Shown here: piece after piece, positions 6,399 to 14,833 of the stretch
How positions within the stretch are numbered: the first letter of the stretch is position 1
Layout: the number at the start of each line of letters is the position of its first letter
Assembly: GCA_017461395.1 (NCBI GenBank)
Contig: JAFTYF010000007.1
Span: forward strand, 1-45,857
Source: Ruminococcus sp.
GTDB taxonomy: Bacteria; Bacillota; Clostridia; Oscillospirales; Ruminococcaceae
DNA length: 45,857 nucleotides
Direction: 5' to 3'
The notes under the pieces: model-generated
What the model was told of the DNA's origin: nothing
Databases searched by the model: none
Seen by the model: the letters and a program-made list of their open reading frames with translations, nothing else
Translations under genes and position numbers: made by a program

Positions 6399-9149
6399 AT
6401 GAAGAAATTCAGACGCTTGACATCCATGGCAGCCGCTCTTGCAATCAGCGCAGGCGCAATTGCAGCTCCGGCTCCCAAAACTCTCACTGCTGACGCAGCT
6501 TACGGCGTAGGCGGCACAGGCAAAAACATCGTTGAATACCTTAACAGAGGCATCACAGCGATCAACACAGGAAACGGTATGCTCGTAAGCTGGAGATACC
6601 TCGCTAACGACAGCGATACCGCAGAATTCAGACTTTATCGTGACAACAACCTCATCTACACAAGTAAGTCAGGCGACGCTACCTGCTACCTCGACAAGAG
6701 CGGAAAGAGCAGCTCAGAATACAGAGTTGACTACGTTTCCGGCGGAGCTGTTGTAAATTCTGAAAAGTGCAGCTTCACATCAAACAAAGACTACTTCGAT
6801 ATCCCCCTCAGCGTTCCGACAGGATCAGGATGCACTTACTCTGCAAATGACTGTTCTGTCGGAGACGTTGACGGCGACGGAACTTATGAAATATTCGTCA
6901 AGTGGGACCCCTCCAACCAGAAGGACAACTCCCAGGACGGTAATACAGGAAATGTGTACATTGACTGTTATACCCTCAAGGGCAAGCGTCTCTGGCGAGT
7001 TGACCTCGGCAGAAATATCCGTGCCGGCGCTCACTATACACAGTTCCTCGTTGCTGACTTCGACTGCGACGGTAAGGCTGAAATGACTTGTAAGACAGCT
7101 GACGGTACTGTTGACGGTAAAGGCAAGGTTATCGGCGACGGAAGCAAAAACTACCGCAATGGCAGCGGTTACATCCTCTCAGGTCCCGAATATTACACAC
7201 TCTTTGATGGTGCTACAGGTAAGGCACTTGATACAGTTGAATACGCTTTCCCAAGAGGAAAGGTAAGCGACTGGGGCGATAACTACGGAAACCGTGTTGA
7301 CCGTTTCCTTGGTGCTGTTGTTTACTGCGACGGCGTTAAGCCCTCTGCTGTTTCTGTAAGAGGTTACTATACCCGTATGACAGCTGTTGCTTACGATGTA
7401 GTTAACAAGAAGCTCGTTAAGCGCTGGACTTTTGATTCAGGAAACGATCCCAAGAAGGGCTACCACAACGGTAACCACAACTGTATGCCGGGCGACGTTG
7501 ACAACGACGGCAAGCAGGAACTTGTACTCGGTTCAACAGCTATTGATGATAATGGTAAGCTCCTCTGGTGCAACAATCAGGGACACGGTGACGCAATGCA
7601 CCTCGGTGACTTCCTCCCCAACAGAGAAGGACTTGAACTCTGGATGTGCCATGAAAACAGTCCTTACGGCGTATCTCTTATCGACGCTAAGACAGGTAAG
7701 AACATCTTCCACAAGAATCATTCGAAGGATACAGGAAGAGCCTGCTGCGGCAATATCTACTCCAAGAACCCCGGTGCTGAATTCTGGGGTGCTACAGGAA
7801 ATGATATCTTCGACGGCTCAGGTAAGACAATTTCTACAACTAAGCCTGCTCAGAACTTCATGATTTACTGGGACGGCGACCTTGAGCGTGAAATCCTCGA
7901 CGGTACAAAGATTGACGATTTTACAGACGGCGGCAAGCTTAACAGACTTCTTACAGCTGACGGATGTGCTGCAAACAACGGTTCCAAGAACAACCCTGGT
8001 CTCGCTGCTGATATTTTCGGTGACTGGCGTGAAGAACTCGTAGTAAGAACAAGCGACAGCAAGTACCTCAGAGTTTACTCCACAAAGTATACAACAGCTA
8101 CTCGTCTTACAACTCTTATGCACGACGTTCACTACCGTACACAGGCTGCCGGTGAACAGAACTGCTACAACCAGCCTGCACACACAAGCTTCTACCTCGG
8201 TTCTGAAGCTAAGCTTCCTGAAAGACCTAAGGTAACTCTCAACAAGAACGGTGTAAGCACTCCCCCTACACCTGTTGATCCTATCGTAACAACAACAGTT
8301 AATACACCTGATCCTATCGTTACAACAACTACAGCTAAGCCTGTTACACCTGTAGAGCCTTCTCAGCTCGAGGACGGCGCTGTTTACATGATCAAGAACA
8401 AGAACAGCGGTCTCTACATGGAGGTTGCTGAGCAGAATGCAGCAAACAGCGCTAATGTTCAGCAGGCTTCTGCAAACGGCGCAGCTAACGGCAACTCATG
8501 GAAGGCTGTATCTGCTGGAAACGGCTACTACTACCTCTACACTCAGCTCGGCGACGGAAAGACATACGTTCTTGACGTTTCCGGAAAGAAAACTGACGAC
8601 GGTACAAACGTTGAGATCTACACATACAAGGGCGGCGAAAATCAGCAGTTCAAGTTTGTGAAGAACGATGACGGTACTTATACTATCCTCACAAAGATCA
8701 CAGGCGACGCTTCCGCTGTTGAAGTAAACGGAAAGTCAACTGAATCAGGTGCAAATATCCAGCAGTGGGCAGCTAACGGCGGAAACAATCAGAAGTGGGT
8801 TCTTGAAAAAGCTGATGTAAACAATCAGACTACTACAACCCAGCCAGCTCCCCAGACTACTACAACTCAGCCGACAACAACTTCATCTCAGCCCATTTCA
8901 ACTCAGACAACTACAACTCCGGCTCCTGCTTCAAAGCTCGGCGACGCAAACGGCGATGGTCAGGTTCTTCTGAATGACTCTATCATCATTCTTCAGTATC
9001 TCGGAAATCCTGACGCATATCCGCTTTCCGATCAAGCTAAGGCAAATGCTGACGTAAGCAATCCTGGTGACGGAATCACAAACAAGGACGCTCTTGCTAT
9101 CCAAAGATATATTCTTAAGATTATTCCCAGCCTGCCGGATTATTCATAA
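6399..9149 (+). CDS. Secreted rhamnogalacturonan lyase (PL11-type) with ricin-type CBM and dockerin
   Basis: A protein of 916 residues when started at ATG 6399, which follows AGGAGG by 8 bases and begins a classic signal peptide (MKKFRRLTSMAAALAIS, likely cut near ADA-A at 33). An upstream in-frame extension to 6306 would run through the hairpin and is rejected. The catalytic part (about 36-630) reads as family PL11: GVGGTGKNIVEYLNRG, then propeller loops with Ca-binding DVDGDG, DFDCDGKAEM and DVDNDGKQEL. These enzymes cleave the rhamnogalacturonan I backbone of pectin by elimination. After a Thr/Pro linker comes a ricin-type trefoil (about 665-820, CBM13-like, with QQ.W repeats), a second TTTTQP linker and a dockerin (about 846-916, two DxNxDG-type loops). 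The dockerin should attach the enzyme to a cell-surface cellulosome. Confidence 0.93.
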   Translation: MKKFRRLTSMAAALAISAGAIAAPAPKTLTADAAYGVGGTGKNIVEYLNRGITAINTGNGMLVSWRYLANDSDTAEFRLYRDNNLIYTSKSGDATCYLDKSGKSSSEYRVDYVSGGAVVNSEKCSFTSNKDYFDIPLSVPTGSGCTYSANDCSVGDVDGDGTYEIFVKWDPSNQKDNSQDGNTGNVYIDCYTLKGKRLWRVDLGRNIRAGAHYTQFLVADFDCDGKAEMTCKTADGTVDGKGKVIGDGSKNYRNGSGYILSGPEYYTLFDGATGKALDTVEYAFPRGKVSDWGDNYGNRVDRFLGAVVYCDGVKPSAVSVRGYYTRMTAVAYDVVNKKLVKRWTFDSGNDPKKGYHNGNHNCMPGDVDNDGKQELVLGSTAIDDNGKLLWCNNQGHGDAMHLGDFLPNREGLELWMCHENSPYGVSLIDAKTGKNIFHKNHSKDTGRACCGNIYSKNPGAEFWGATGNDIFDGSGKTISTTKPAQNFMIYWDGDLEREILDGTKIDDFTDGGKLNRLLTADGCAANNGSKNNPGLAADIFGDWREELVVRTSDSKYLRVYSTKYTTATRLTTLMHDVHYRTQAAGEQNCYNQPAHTSFYLGSEAKLPERPKVTLNKNGVSTPPTPVDPIVTTTVNTPDPIVTTTTAKPVTPVEPSQLEDGAVYMIKNKNSGLYMEVAEQNAANSANVQQASANGAANGNSWKAVSAGNGYYYLYTQLGDGKTYVLDVSGKKTDDGTNVEIYTYKGGENQQFKFVKNDDGTYTILTKITGDASAVEVNGKSTESGANIQQWAANGGNNQKWVLEKADVNNQTTTTQPAPQTTTTQPTTTSSQPISTQTTTTPAPASKLGDANGDGQVLLNDSIIILQYLGNPDAYPLSDQAKANADVSNPGDGITNKDALAIQRYILKIIPSLPDYS

Positions 9150-9163
9150 GCTTCAGAAAGTAA

Positions 9164-9195
9164 AAAAACCGTACATCCTCGGATGTACGGTTTTT
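9164..9195. terminator. Bidirectional terminator between convergent genes
   Basis: A perfect 15-bp stem, AAAAACCGTACATCC (9164-9178) and GGATGTACGGTTTTT (9181-9195), has a 2-nt loop and A/T flanks on both sides. It serves the lyase on the plus strand and the propeller-dockerin gene on the minus strand. Confidence 0.92.
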
Positions 9196-9197
9196 CG

Positions 9198-9371
9198 TTA
9201 TGCTGTGAGTTCAATTTTCATCAGACACAAATCGAACACATCAAGCTGACTATCATTGATTAGATTACCTGCTTTCCAGTTGATAATATCTCCTGCGCCG
9301 ATAAGCCATTTCTGGAGCATTACAGCATCGGCTATATTAAAGCTTCCGTCTGCATTTACATCGCCTCTTAT
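9198..9371 (-). repeat. Dockerin-coding repeat, copy A
   Basis: The 57-codon dockerin here is nearly the same as copy B at 10676-10849 in both protein (RGDVNADGSFNIADAVMLQ against RGDVNTDGSFNIADAVMLQ) and DNA, including a long identical stretch around TTCTGGAGCATTACAGCATC. It indicates recent duplication or gene conversion. Confidence 0.85.
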
Positions 9372-10616
9372 GGTATAAGGGAAGAAATCTGCACCAAGTT
9401 CGTTGATGTCAGAATTCAGTTCAGAAAGTGGAGTAATATTGCTGCCATCATAGCAGTAAAGATCATAGCTGCCGTTCATCGTACTGCTGAAAATCACCTT
9501 ACCGCTGTCTATAGGACAGGCATCGGAGCAGTCGTATTTATCCGAGTTGATTGGAAGCTCGTAAAGCTTTTTGCCGTCCCAGCGCACCAGCTGATCGCAG
9601 TGATTATCCTTGCTGTACCATTTTGTGAAGTACAGGTCATTGCCGTTTACAATGGGATAATATGCATTCACACCGTTTTCGCTGTAGATCGTGCTGATTT
9701 TTCCGGAAGCAATATCCATAGCGTAAATTGAGCCGATACCCTCCTTATAGCCAGTGTAGTAAATAGTTTTTCCGTCAGCGGAGAAGTCCGGCATTGCCTC
9801 CTCAGCGATATCGTCAGTCAGCATGGTAACTTCCATTGTTTTCACGTCAAGCAGCGCAAGATCATAAGCGAAGCCGTTTATATCGTTATTCCACCTGCCG
9901 CGCTTGAAAACGATGCTTTTTCCGTCCGGCGACCATTTCGGATCCTCGTTGCGGAATCCGCTGTTCTGCGTGAGATTTATGGTTTTTCCGTTTTCAGCAA
10001 TGAAAATATCCCACTCGTCAGCCTTGCTGTCTATTGCCATAAAGGTTATCTGATCGGGAGAAGTTCCGAAGCTTCCGTTCATAGCGTGGATAAAATCGCC
10101 CGTAATTTCATCTGTTTTTCCGTCAGGATTGCGCAGATATAGTTTGCTGTCAAGTGCGGAATAATTGCTGTAGCTGTGCCACAAAAGCCAGCCTTCGGGA
10201 ATTTCAGCCGATGCACTTTCCGTCAGCGACAGCAGATAGATAAGCGGAGAATTCCAGTATATCGTAATCTCATTTGTGGAATAGCTTCCATCATCATCGA
10301 CATAACACTTATCCGGCGGCACATTTTTAAGATGTTTCTGTGCTGCTGGATCAGCAAGATCAGAATTTACTCCGCCGACAAGCATTCCTGTCATAGCCGT
10401 TCCCTTTGCGATAGACGGACGATGATGCGGATGCTCCGGAGAAGCCGCCGCATCCTTGTGAGCATAATAGCTCCACCCTTTAGCATCATTGTCAAAGGTA
10501 GAATTTGTAATGAGATTTTCTGATTCAGCGTAAGGCGTCATATATCCGGCAGCACCAGTAAGCAATGCCGCTGAACATATTATTGCCGTACAGCGTTTTA
10601 GAAATTGTTTTTTCAT
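9198..10616 (-). CDS. Secreted chimera: GH9 C-terminal fragment, TolB-like propeller, dockerin
   Basis: A 472-residue protein with a signal peptide (about 1-30) and ATG at 10616 after AGGAGG. Residues about 34-55 resemble the start of a CBM4/22-like module (NLITNSTFDNDAKGW). Residues about 60-135 match only the last part of a GH9 catalytic module: HPHHRPS, GMLVGG, and KCYVDDDGSYSTNEITIY, parallel to KCYIDSDAEYTTNENTIY in the neighbouring GH9 enzyme. The DAGD motif with the GH9 catalytic Asp is absent. Residues about 150-410 contain PD40/TolB-type propeller repeats (PKWSPDGKSIVF, PDFSADGKTIYYTG). A dockerin fills about 416-472. It looks like a GH9 gene with a large internal loss joined to a propeller. 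Hydrolase activity is unlikely; a binding or scaffolding role is an inference. Confidence 0.8.
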   Translation of the reverse strand: MKKQFLKRCTAIICSAALLTGAAGYMTPYAESENLITNSTFDNDAKGWSYYAHKDAAASPEHPHHRPSIAKGTAMTGMLVGGVNSDLADPAAQKHLKNVPPDKCYVDDDGSYSTNEITIYWNSPLIYLLSLTESASAEIPEGWLLWHSYSNYSALDSKLYLRNPDGKTDEITGDFIHAMNGSFGTSPDQITFMAIDSKADEWDIFIAENGKTINLTQNSGFRNEDPKWSPDGKSIVFKRGRWNNDINGFAYDLALLDVKTMEVTMLTDDIAEEAMPDFSADGKTIYYTGYKEGIGSIYAMDIASGKISTIYSENGVNAYYPIVNGNDLYFTKWYSKDNHCDQLVRWDGKKLYELPINSDKYDCSDACPIDSGKVIFSSTMNGSYDLYCYDGSNITPLSELNSDINELGADFFPYTIRGDVNADGSFNIADAVMLQKWLIGAGDIINWKAGNLINDSQLDVFDLCLMKIELTA

Positions 10617-10675
10617 TAGATATCCTCCTGTAGAGCGTTTCTTTTTGTAATGAAATTATCGGTGATTGTCCTACA

Positions 10676-10849
10676 TTATTTTGTAAGTTCCGTTTTCATG
10701 AGACAGAGGTCGAACACATCAAGCTTATTATCGCTGAGCAGATCTCCTGCCTTCCAGTTGATAATGTTTCCTGCGCCGATAAGCCACTTCTGGAGCATTA
10801 CAGCATCGGCAATATTAAAGCTTCCGTCTGTGTTAACGTCGCCCCTGAT
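10676..10849 (-). repeat. Dockerin-coding repeat, copy B
   Basis: Second copy of the 57-codon dockerin unit described at 9198-9371, same length and same reading frame. Confidence 0.85.
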
Positions 10850-13195
10850 AATCGCCGGCTCATTCTGTGAAATCATCGCCGCTGTCAGGAAAATCATAGC
10901 TGCATTTCCGTAAATCGTGTTCTCATTTGTTGTATATTCTGCATCGCTGTCGATATAGCATTTTCCAATATACTTTGAAAGATGCGGATTATTATGATTA
11001 TTTGCGCCCTCTGTAAAATATCCGGCAGGACACTGATACGGTTCAAGCTTTGCATCCTTGGAATATATAGCGCTGTAGATATTCTCGACGCTGTTCTCGC
11101 CGAAGCCGGACACATAGCTGAATGAGATAGGATTTACGCCAAGAAGATAGTGAAAATGCCTTTCGATGACATCACGGCTTTCATCCTTCACCTCGCCGTA
11201 TGCGGCAAGATCGCCAAGTGTAAGCGTCATGGCTGTCTGGGCGACATACTTATTTGAGCCCCACCAGAATCCCCAAGTGGGAATTATAAGTCCCCAGTTA
11301 TCGTTTTTAAGATATCTTGTGCGCCATTCTGTGTACTGTTCAAAGACGTCCTTTATCGCTGGATCAGCGTTTTCGTTGTTGTAGAGGTAGTGGAAAAATC
11401 CGAGGAACGATCTTGCACTGTGGCTGTAGCTTATTGAAGCGGCTTTGAAGCACTGGTTGATATTTTCATTCTGACAGTTTTCGAGCAGATATTCCTCATA
11501 CTCAGAGGTATCTCCTCCCGTAAGTGCTGTTGCTCTGTAGAGCGCTCCTGCCGCCTGAAATGTACTGCGTTCAAAATCAGCTTTTTTGAAGGTGTATGTA
11601 CGATTTGCCGCACCTATTGAGGTATTCATTTTATTGGAAGGATCGTTTATCCATTTCCACGCACGAAGCGATGTATCAAGGCACTGCTGAGCAAAATCAG
11701 CATACTCAGGGAATTCCCTGTAGATCATGTACGCATGAGCAAGAACTGCCGCCATATCCGCAGTCGCAAGGTGACATCTCAGATCAGTTTCGGACTTGTC
11801 TGAATTGTGATCGGATGTTTTGTACAGTGTATCCTCAATGTAGATAGTTTTTGTAGTCGTGTCGTAATTTGCCGCTGTATAGAACGAACCGTCTTTGCTG
11901 CGGTGTTCAAGCTTAAGAAGCATATCAAGCTCGAATTTTGCTTCAGCAAGGATTCCGGGAGCCTTTACATAAAGCGGATTTTCAGGATCCTTTTCAGGAA
12001 TATTCATTTCAAGATCAGTGAAGACTTCCGGATAAAGCTCATACGCAAAAAGCAGATCGCTGACGGAATTTGCTCCGGGAGTAGTGTATTTTCCGTAATC
12101 GCCGGCATCATACCAGCCACCGGAAACGTCAAAGGTTTCAGCGTCTGGATTATCTCTGTCCGACCAGCGTTTAACAGTGATATCATCAGGATGAAGATTT
12201 TCTCTTGCAAATATTCCGGCATATTTTTCCTCGATATCAATGCCCTGACGCTGATAGTAGTAATATTTGGTCAGTCCGCTGAGGAGATCGTCATAAACGT
12301 TGCTGCCGACTTCAAAAGACGGAGATTTTATCATATTAAGATCAAGCTTTTCGTAGATATCACGGGGAGAGCGGACAGAAGGATCAAGTCCTGCATCAGG
12401 AATACGGATATAGTAGGTTCCAGCATCTTTCAGCTCGTCAAAATTAATTATATGAACCATTTCTCCGGAAAAAGTTTCCTCCAGCCTGCCCTCAGGGATT
12501 GTGCCGGAAAGTACAACATCTTCGTTCACGGCGTCAATTATCTCATAGGTTTTGCCGGCCAGAGAACCAAATTTTTCAAAATAGCTGATTCGGGCAGATT
12601 TTTTGGAATTTACGGGATATCCTACCTGATCGACCTTTATAACAGGATACTGCCGTTCATCATCGGTCGAGGAAATCTTTACATTGCGGAGCGAAAGTGT
12701 TGTATTTTTCGGAACAGCGCTGACATAAACCATGCGGAAATTATCAAGGCTGAAGTCTGAATCCGGAAAAGCATCAACAAGCTCCTTGATTGAGAATGAG
12801 TAAGTTTTCCAGTTCGTATCGGCAGTAATATTAGCATATTTCGCAATATCGTTCCAACAGATACGCACCTCTGCGCCGTGATCATATGAAGCAAGCCCCA
12901 GTTTAAAAGGTACAGTTCCGCTGCCATTATTTTTTACTTCAAAGCTCAGAATACCATTATCGTAATAATCACGGATAGTCAGTGACGTCCAGTTAGTATT
13001 AGGAATAAGATTTTCACCGCCCCAGCTTAGTGTGGTCCAGTCTTTGCCATCGTTGTTGATAAGGATGGTCTGGAGCTGCAGACCGGGAGTTTCTTCGACT
13101 TCTGCAGCTGTCACAGCTGAAGAAGAAAGCGAGGAAAAGATTATGACAGCACTGATAGCCGCTGCTGTGAGACGTTTGCGAATTGAATTTTTCAT
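10676..13195 (-). CDS. Secreted GH9 endoglucanase with N-terminal CBM-like and Ig-like modules and dockerin
   Basis: An 839-residue protein from ATG 13195, preceded by AGAGGTG and starting a signal peptide (MKNSIRKRLTAAAISAVII). An 18-residue upstream extension is unlikely. Modules in order: a beta-sandwich CBM-like region (about 35-165), a CelD_N-type Ig-like domain (about 180-265, IKVDQVGYPVNSKKSARIS), a GH9 (alpha/alpha)6 catalytic module (about 275-775) and a dockerin (783-839). The catalytic Asp pair is in GGWYDAGDYGKY, and the acid Glu is in YTTNENTIY. GH9 enzymes hydrolyse beta-1,4-glucan with inversion. The dockerin is almost identical to that of the next gene. It is transcribed from the consensus promoter at 13271-13299 and may share a message with the chimera, since only 59 bp separate them and no terminator is seen. 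Confidence 0.92.
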   Translation of the reverse strand: MKNSIRKRLTAAAISAVIIFSSLSSSAVTAAEVEETPGLQLQTILINNDGKDWTTLSWGGENLIPNTNWTSLTIRDYYDNGILSFEVKNNGSGTVPFKLGLASYDHGAEVRICWNDIAKYANITADTNWKTYSFSIKELVDAFPDSDFSLDNFRMVYVSAVPKNTTLSLRNVKISSTDDERQYPVIKVDQVGYPVNSKKSARISYFEKFGSLAGKTYEIIDAVNEDVVLSGTIPEGRLEETFSGEMVHIINFDELKDAGTYYIRIPDAGLDPSVRSPRDIYEKLDLNMIKSPSFEVGSNVYDDLLSGLTKYYYYQRQGIDIEEKYAGIFARENLHPDDITVKRWSDRDNPDAETFDVSGGWYDAGDYGKYTTPGANSVSDLLFAYELYPEVFTDLEMNIPEKDPENPLYVKAPGILAEAKFELDMLLKLEHRSKDGSFYTAANYDTTTKTIYIEDTLYKTSDHNSDKSETDLRCHLATADMAAVLAHAYMIYREFPEYADFAQQCLDTSLRAWKWINDPSNKMNTSIGAANRTYTFKKADFERSTFQAAGALYRATALTGGDTSEYEEYLLENCQNENINQCFKAASISYSHSARSFLGFFHYLYNNENADPAIKDVFEQYTEWRTRYLKNDNWGLIIPTWGFWWGSNKYVAQTAMTLTLGDLAAYGEVKDESRDVIERHFHYLLGVNPISFSYVSGFGENSVENIYSAIYSKDAKLEPYQCPAGYFTEGANNHNNPHLSKYIGKCYIDSDAEYTTNENTIYGNAAMIFLTAAMISQNEPAIIRGDVNTDGSFNIADAVMLQKWLIGAGNIINWKAGDLLSDNKLDVFDLCLMKTELTK

Positions 13196-13270
13196 ATCAC
13201 TGCACCTCTTTATAAGAAATAGAATATTTTTGATATTATAATTATGCAATATTTCGATACAATCAATATA

Positions 13271-13299
13271 ATTATAGCATTATAAAACATATTTGTCAA
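13271..13299 (-). promoter_or_regulatory. Sigma-A promoter of the GH9 gene
   Basis: The minus strand reads TTGACA (13299-13294), exactly 17 bp, and TATAAT (13276-13271). The predicted start is near 13264, about 70 nt before the ATG at 13195. Confidence 0.88.
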
Positions 13300-13395
13300 G
13301 GTTGATGGTTGTGTTTTGTGTATTATCAACAACCGAGAATCCTCTGATAGTGATAGGGAAGAAATATAAACCGATTGAATCAACAAGACAAGTTG

Positions 13396-13424
13396 TTGAC
13401 TATATCATTTAAATGTTATATAAT
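13396..13424 (+). promoter_or_regulatory. Sigma-A promoter of the small AT-rich gene
   Basis: TTGACT (13396-13401), a 17-bp spacer and TATAAT (13419-13424) lie about 50 bp upstream of the ATG at 13476. Confidence 0.85.
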
Positions 13425-13475
13425 TATATTGTTTGATGATTTCACCACTTTCGGAAAAAAATAGGAGGTTTTATT

Positions 13476-13880
13476 ATGGGATTTGTTAATGAACCAATAC
13501 CAAGAGATCAGAGGCAAACATATGAAATACCAGACTACAGGGATATAACTCCAGGAAGATGGACAGTAGATAAAGAAAGAAATATTTTTCTTTTTATATA
13601 TTGGACGAATATAGATAATCCAAATGAAAAATATTTTGCTTTTTATTGGAAGGATGTATGTTTTAAAGTTGTGATGTGGTCTTCTTTTGTAGATGATTAT
13701 ACTATAAAATGGGGACTTCTTAGCTTGGAACAAGCTGAAAAAAAAGATTTATTAATAAATAAACAAGAAGTTTTAAATGATCTTAGAGAAGCTTTTAAGA
13801 TTTATGGTGCTTTTGGCTATGAATATCCTGTTCCTAATGCAGTTCCACAACCACCTGTAAAAGTAATTCTATCGTTTTAA
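13476..13880 (+). CDS. Hypothetical protein, 134 aa, AT-rich orphan
   Basis: I do not recognise a family. The ATG follows AGGAGG (8-base spacing) and a good promoter, so expression is likely. The protein is soluble, rich in Trp, Tyr and Phe, has an alternating pattern typical of a small beta-rich fold, no signal peptide and no cysteine pair. Its coding sequence is clearly more AT-rich (A/T third positions, long AAAA and TTTT runs) than the flanking glucanase and signalling genes, so it was probably acquired separately. It sits beside an IS3-type remnant. By size and composition it could be an orphan immunity protein, but this is a weak guess. Confidence 0.7.
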   Translation: MGFVNEPIPRDQRQTYEIPDYRDITPGRWTVDKERNIFLFIYWTNIDNPNEKYFAFYWKDVCFKVVMWSSFVDDYTIKWGLLSLEQAEKKDLLINKQEVLNDLREAFKIYGAFGYEYPVPNAVPQPPVKVILSF

Positions 13881-14000
13881 AAAAATTTGGAGCAATAATA
13901 TTGAACGCAAAGTCGCTCGCTTGGAAGGAACTATTGGAATTTCAACCTGTACTACGAGCGTATCGTTGAAACAACTGTTATATAAAGCTGAATAATTTTA

Positions 14001-14096
14001 TGGGAAATAAAGCGTTCAATGATATGTGATGCACTGGATATTCCGAGAGGAATATTCTATAATCACTTTTTACTAAATAAGAAGGATAATACATGG
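14001..14096 (+). pseudogene. IS3-family transposase OrfA remnant
   Basis: One frame reads ICDALDIPRGIFYNHFLLN followed by KKDNTW. This resembles the conserved end of IS3-family OrfA proteins (CDALxVxRGTFYNHxxRNKxxNTWY). The frame opens only after a TGA at 13989 and lacks the N-terminal helix-turn-helix part, and no OrfB follows. It is a decayed insertion-sequence scar between two small genes. Confidence 0.55.
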
Positions 14097-14151
14097 CACA
14101 CCTCCTGTTTTCTTTACTCATGGATATCGATATATACTTCGACAGATTCCC

Positions 14152-14216
14152 GTTTACTCTTATTAAGGCACCGTTCACGGAAAAAAGCGTGACGGGGAGG
14201 CTAATATACATATAAT
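14152..14216 (+). promoter_or_regulatory. LytTR-type promoter P4
   Basis: Half-sites GTTTACTCT (14152) and GTTCACGGA (14173) start 21 bp apart, and TATAAT (14211-14216) begins 38 bp after the second half-site. Spacing and half-site sequence match the three promoters upstream of the biosynthetic operon to within 1 bp. This suggests that the gene at 14329 belongs to the same LytTR regulon. Confidence 0.65.
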
Positions 14217-14328
14217 GATATCAGGAGGATAGAATCTCCGAAAACAATAATCTGGAAGGAGGCAGAACAAAAATAAGTGGTTGCGGAACCGATCGAAGCT
14301 TTCAGAAAGGAAAAGGTGGTGAATACAA

Positions 14329-14775
14329 TTGCAGATACTTGAAAACCGTTCCCTATTTATGGAAAATATGATCTCATACAGGACAAATCTTCCTAAGGAA
14401 GATATTCCGAAGCTGGTGGATCATATCTGCCGGAATGTATCCGCATTAGGAGTTAAACTTACGAAGAAGATCTGCTTTACGTATCTGACAGATGAGAAGA
14501 ATGAAATCGAGATACTTATTCCGGTCATCGGTGATATCACAGATCATAGTGAATATGGTCATAAAGAGCTTTTCCGGCTGATAAACGCTGTTACCATCAG
14601 ACATGAGGGCAGCCTTGCTGATATCGATATTAATGAAAAGAAACTTGTGGATTATATTCGGAAGAAATCCTATGAAATGATAACAAGACCCTATTATAAT
14701 ATTGTAAGACTGTCGGAAAATCTATCTGACTGTATCGTAGATATTTATATAGGAACGAATTACAACAAGCTGTAG
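14329..14775 (+). CDS. Hypothetical protein, 148 aa, in the LytTR regulon
   Basis: I do not recognise this gene with confidence. A TTG start at 14329 has AGGTGGTG 8-10 bases upstream; an ATG at 14359 has no ribosome binding site. The protein is soluble, mixed alpha/beta, acidic, with alternating pattern ICFTYLTD, EIEILIPVI, and a C-terminal IVDIYIGTNY strand, loosely like small GyrI/SOUL-type effector-binding or DUF5085-like folds. It stands alone between promoter P4 and a bidirectional terminator shared with the kinase operon. Its promoter architecture links it to the peptide signalling system, so it may be an immunity, signal-binding or accessory protein. The function is inferred only from context. 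Confidence 0.72.
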   Translation: MQILENRSLFMENMISYRTNLPKEDIPKLVDHICRNVSALGVKLTKKICFTYLTDEKNEIEILIPVIGDITDHSEYGHKELFRLINAVTIRHEGSLADIDINEKKLVDYIRKKSYEMITRPYYNIVRLSENLSDCIVDIYIGTNYNKL

Positions 14776-14793
14776 TAAACGGATAAGAGCAAT

Positions 14794-14828
14794 AAAAGGC
14801 GTGATAAAGTTTCTTTATCACGCCTTTT
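14794..14828. terminator. Bidirectional terminator
   Basis: A perfect 16-bp stem, AAAAGGCGTGATAAAG (14794-14809) against CTTTATCACGCCTTTT (14813-14828), has a TTT loop and A/T flanks. It ends the plus-strand 14329 gene and the minus-strand kinase gene. Confidence 0.93.
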
Positions 14829-14833
14829 GCTTT

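Larger units (their letters stand above)
13881..14328. other. Gene-poor stretch with IS remnant and a LytTR-type promoter
   Basis: About 450 bp without an intact gene. It contains the transposase fragment at 14001-14096 and the LytTR-type promoter at 14152-14216, listed separately. AGGAGG-like sequences at about 14221 and 14257 are not followed by a convincing start codon. Confidence 0.6.

Noticed and set aside
11807-12760. Plus-strand 317-codon frame inside the GH9 gene
   Set aside because: It is antisense to a clear GH9 catalytic module with a signal peptide and dockerin, and has no ribosome binding site.
14277-14342. GTG-started 21-codon frame upstream of the 14329 gene
   Set aside because: The spacing to the nearest AGGAGG is too long and the frame has no conserved feature. 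It overlaps the start of the better-supported 14329 gene.
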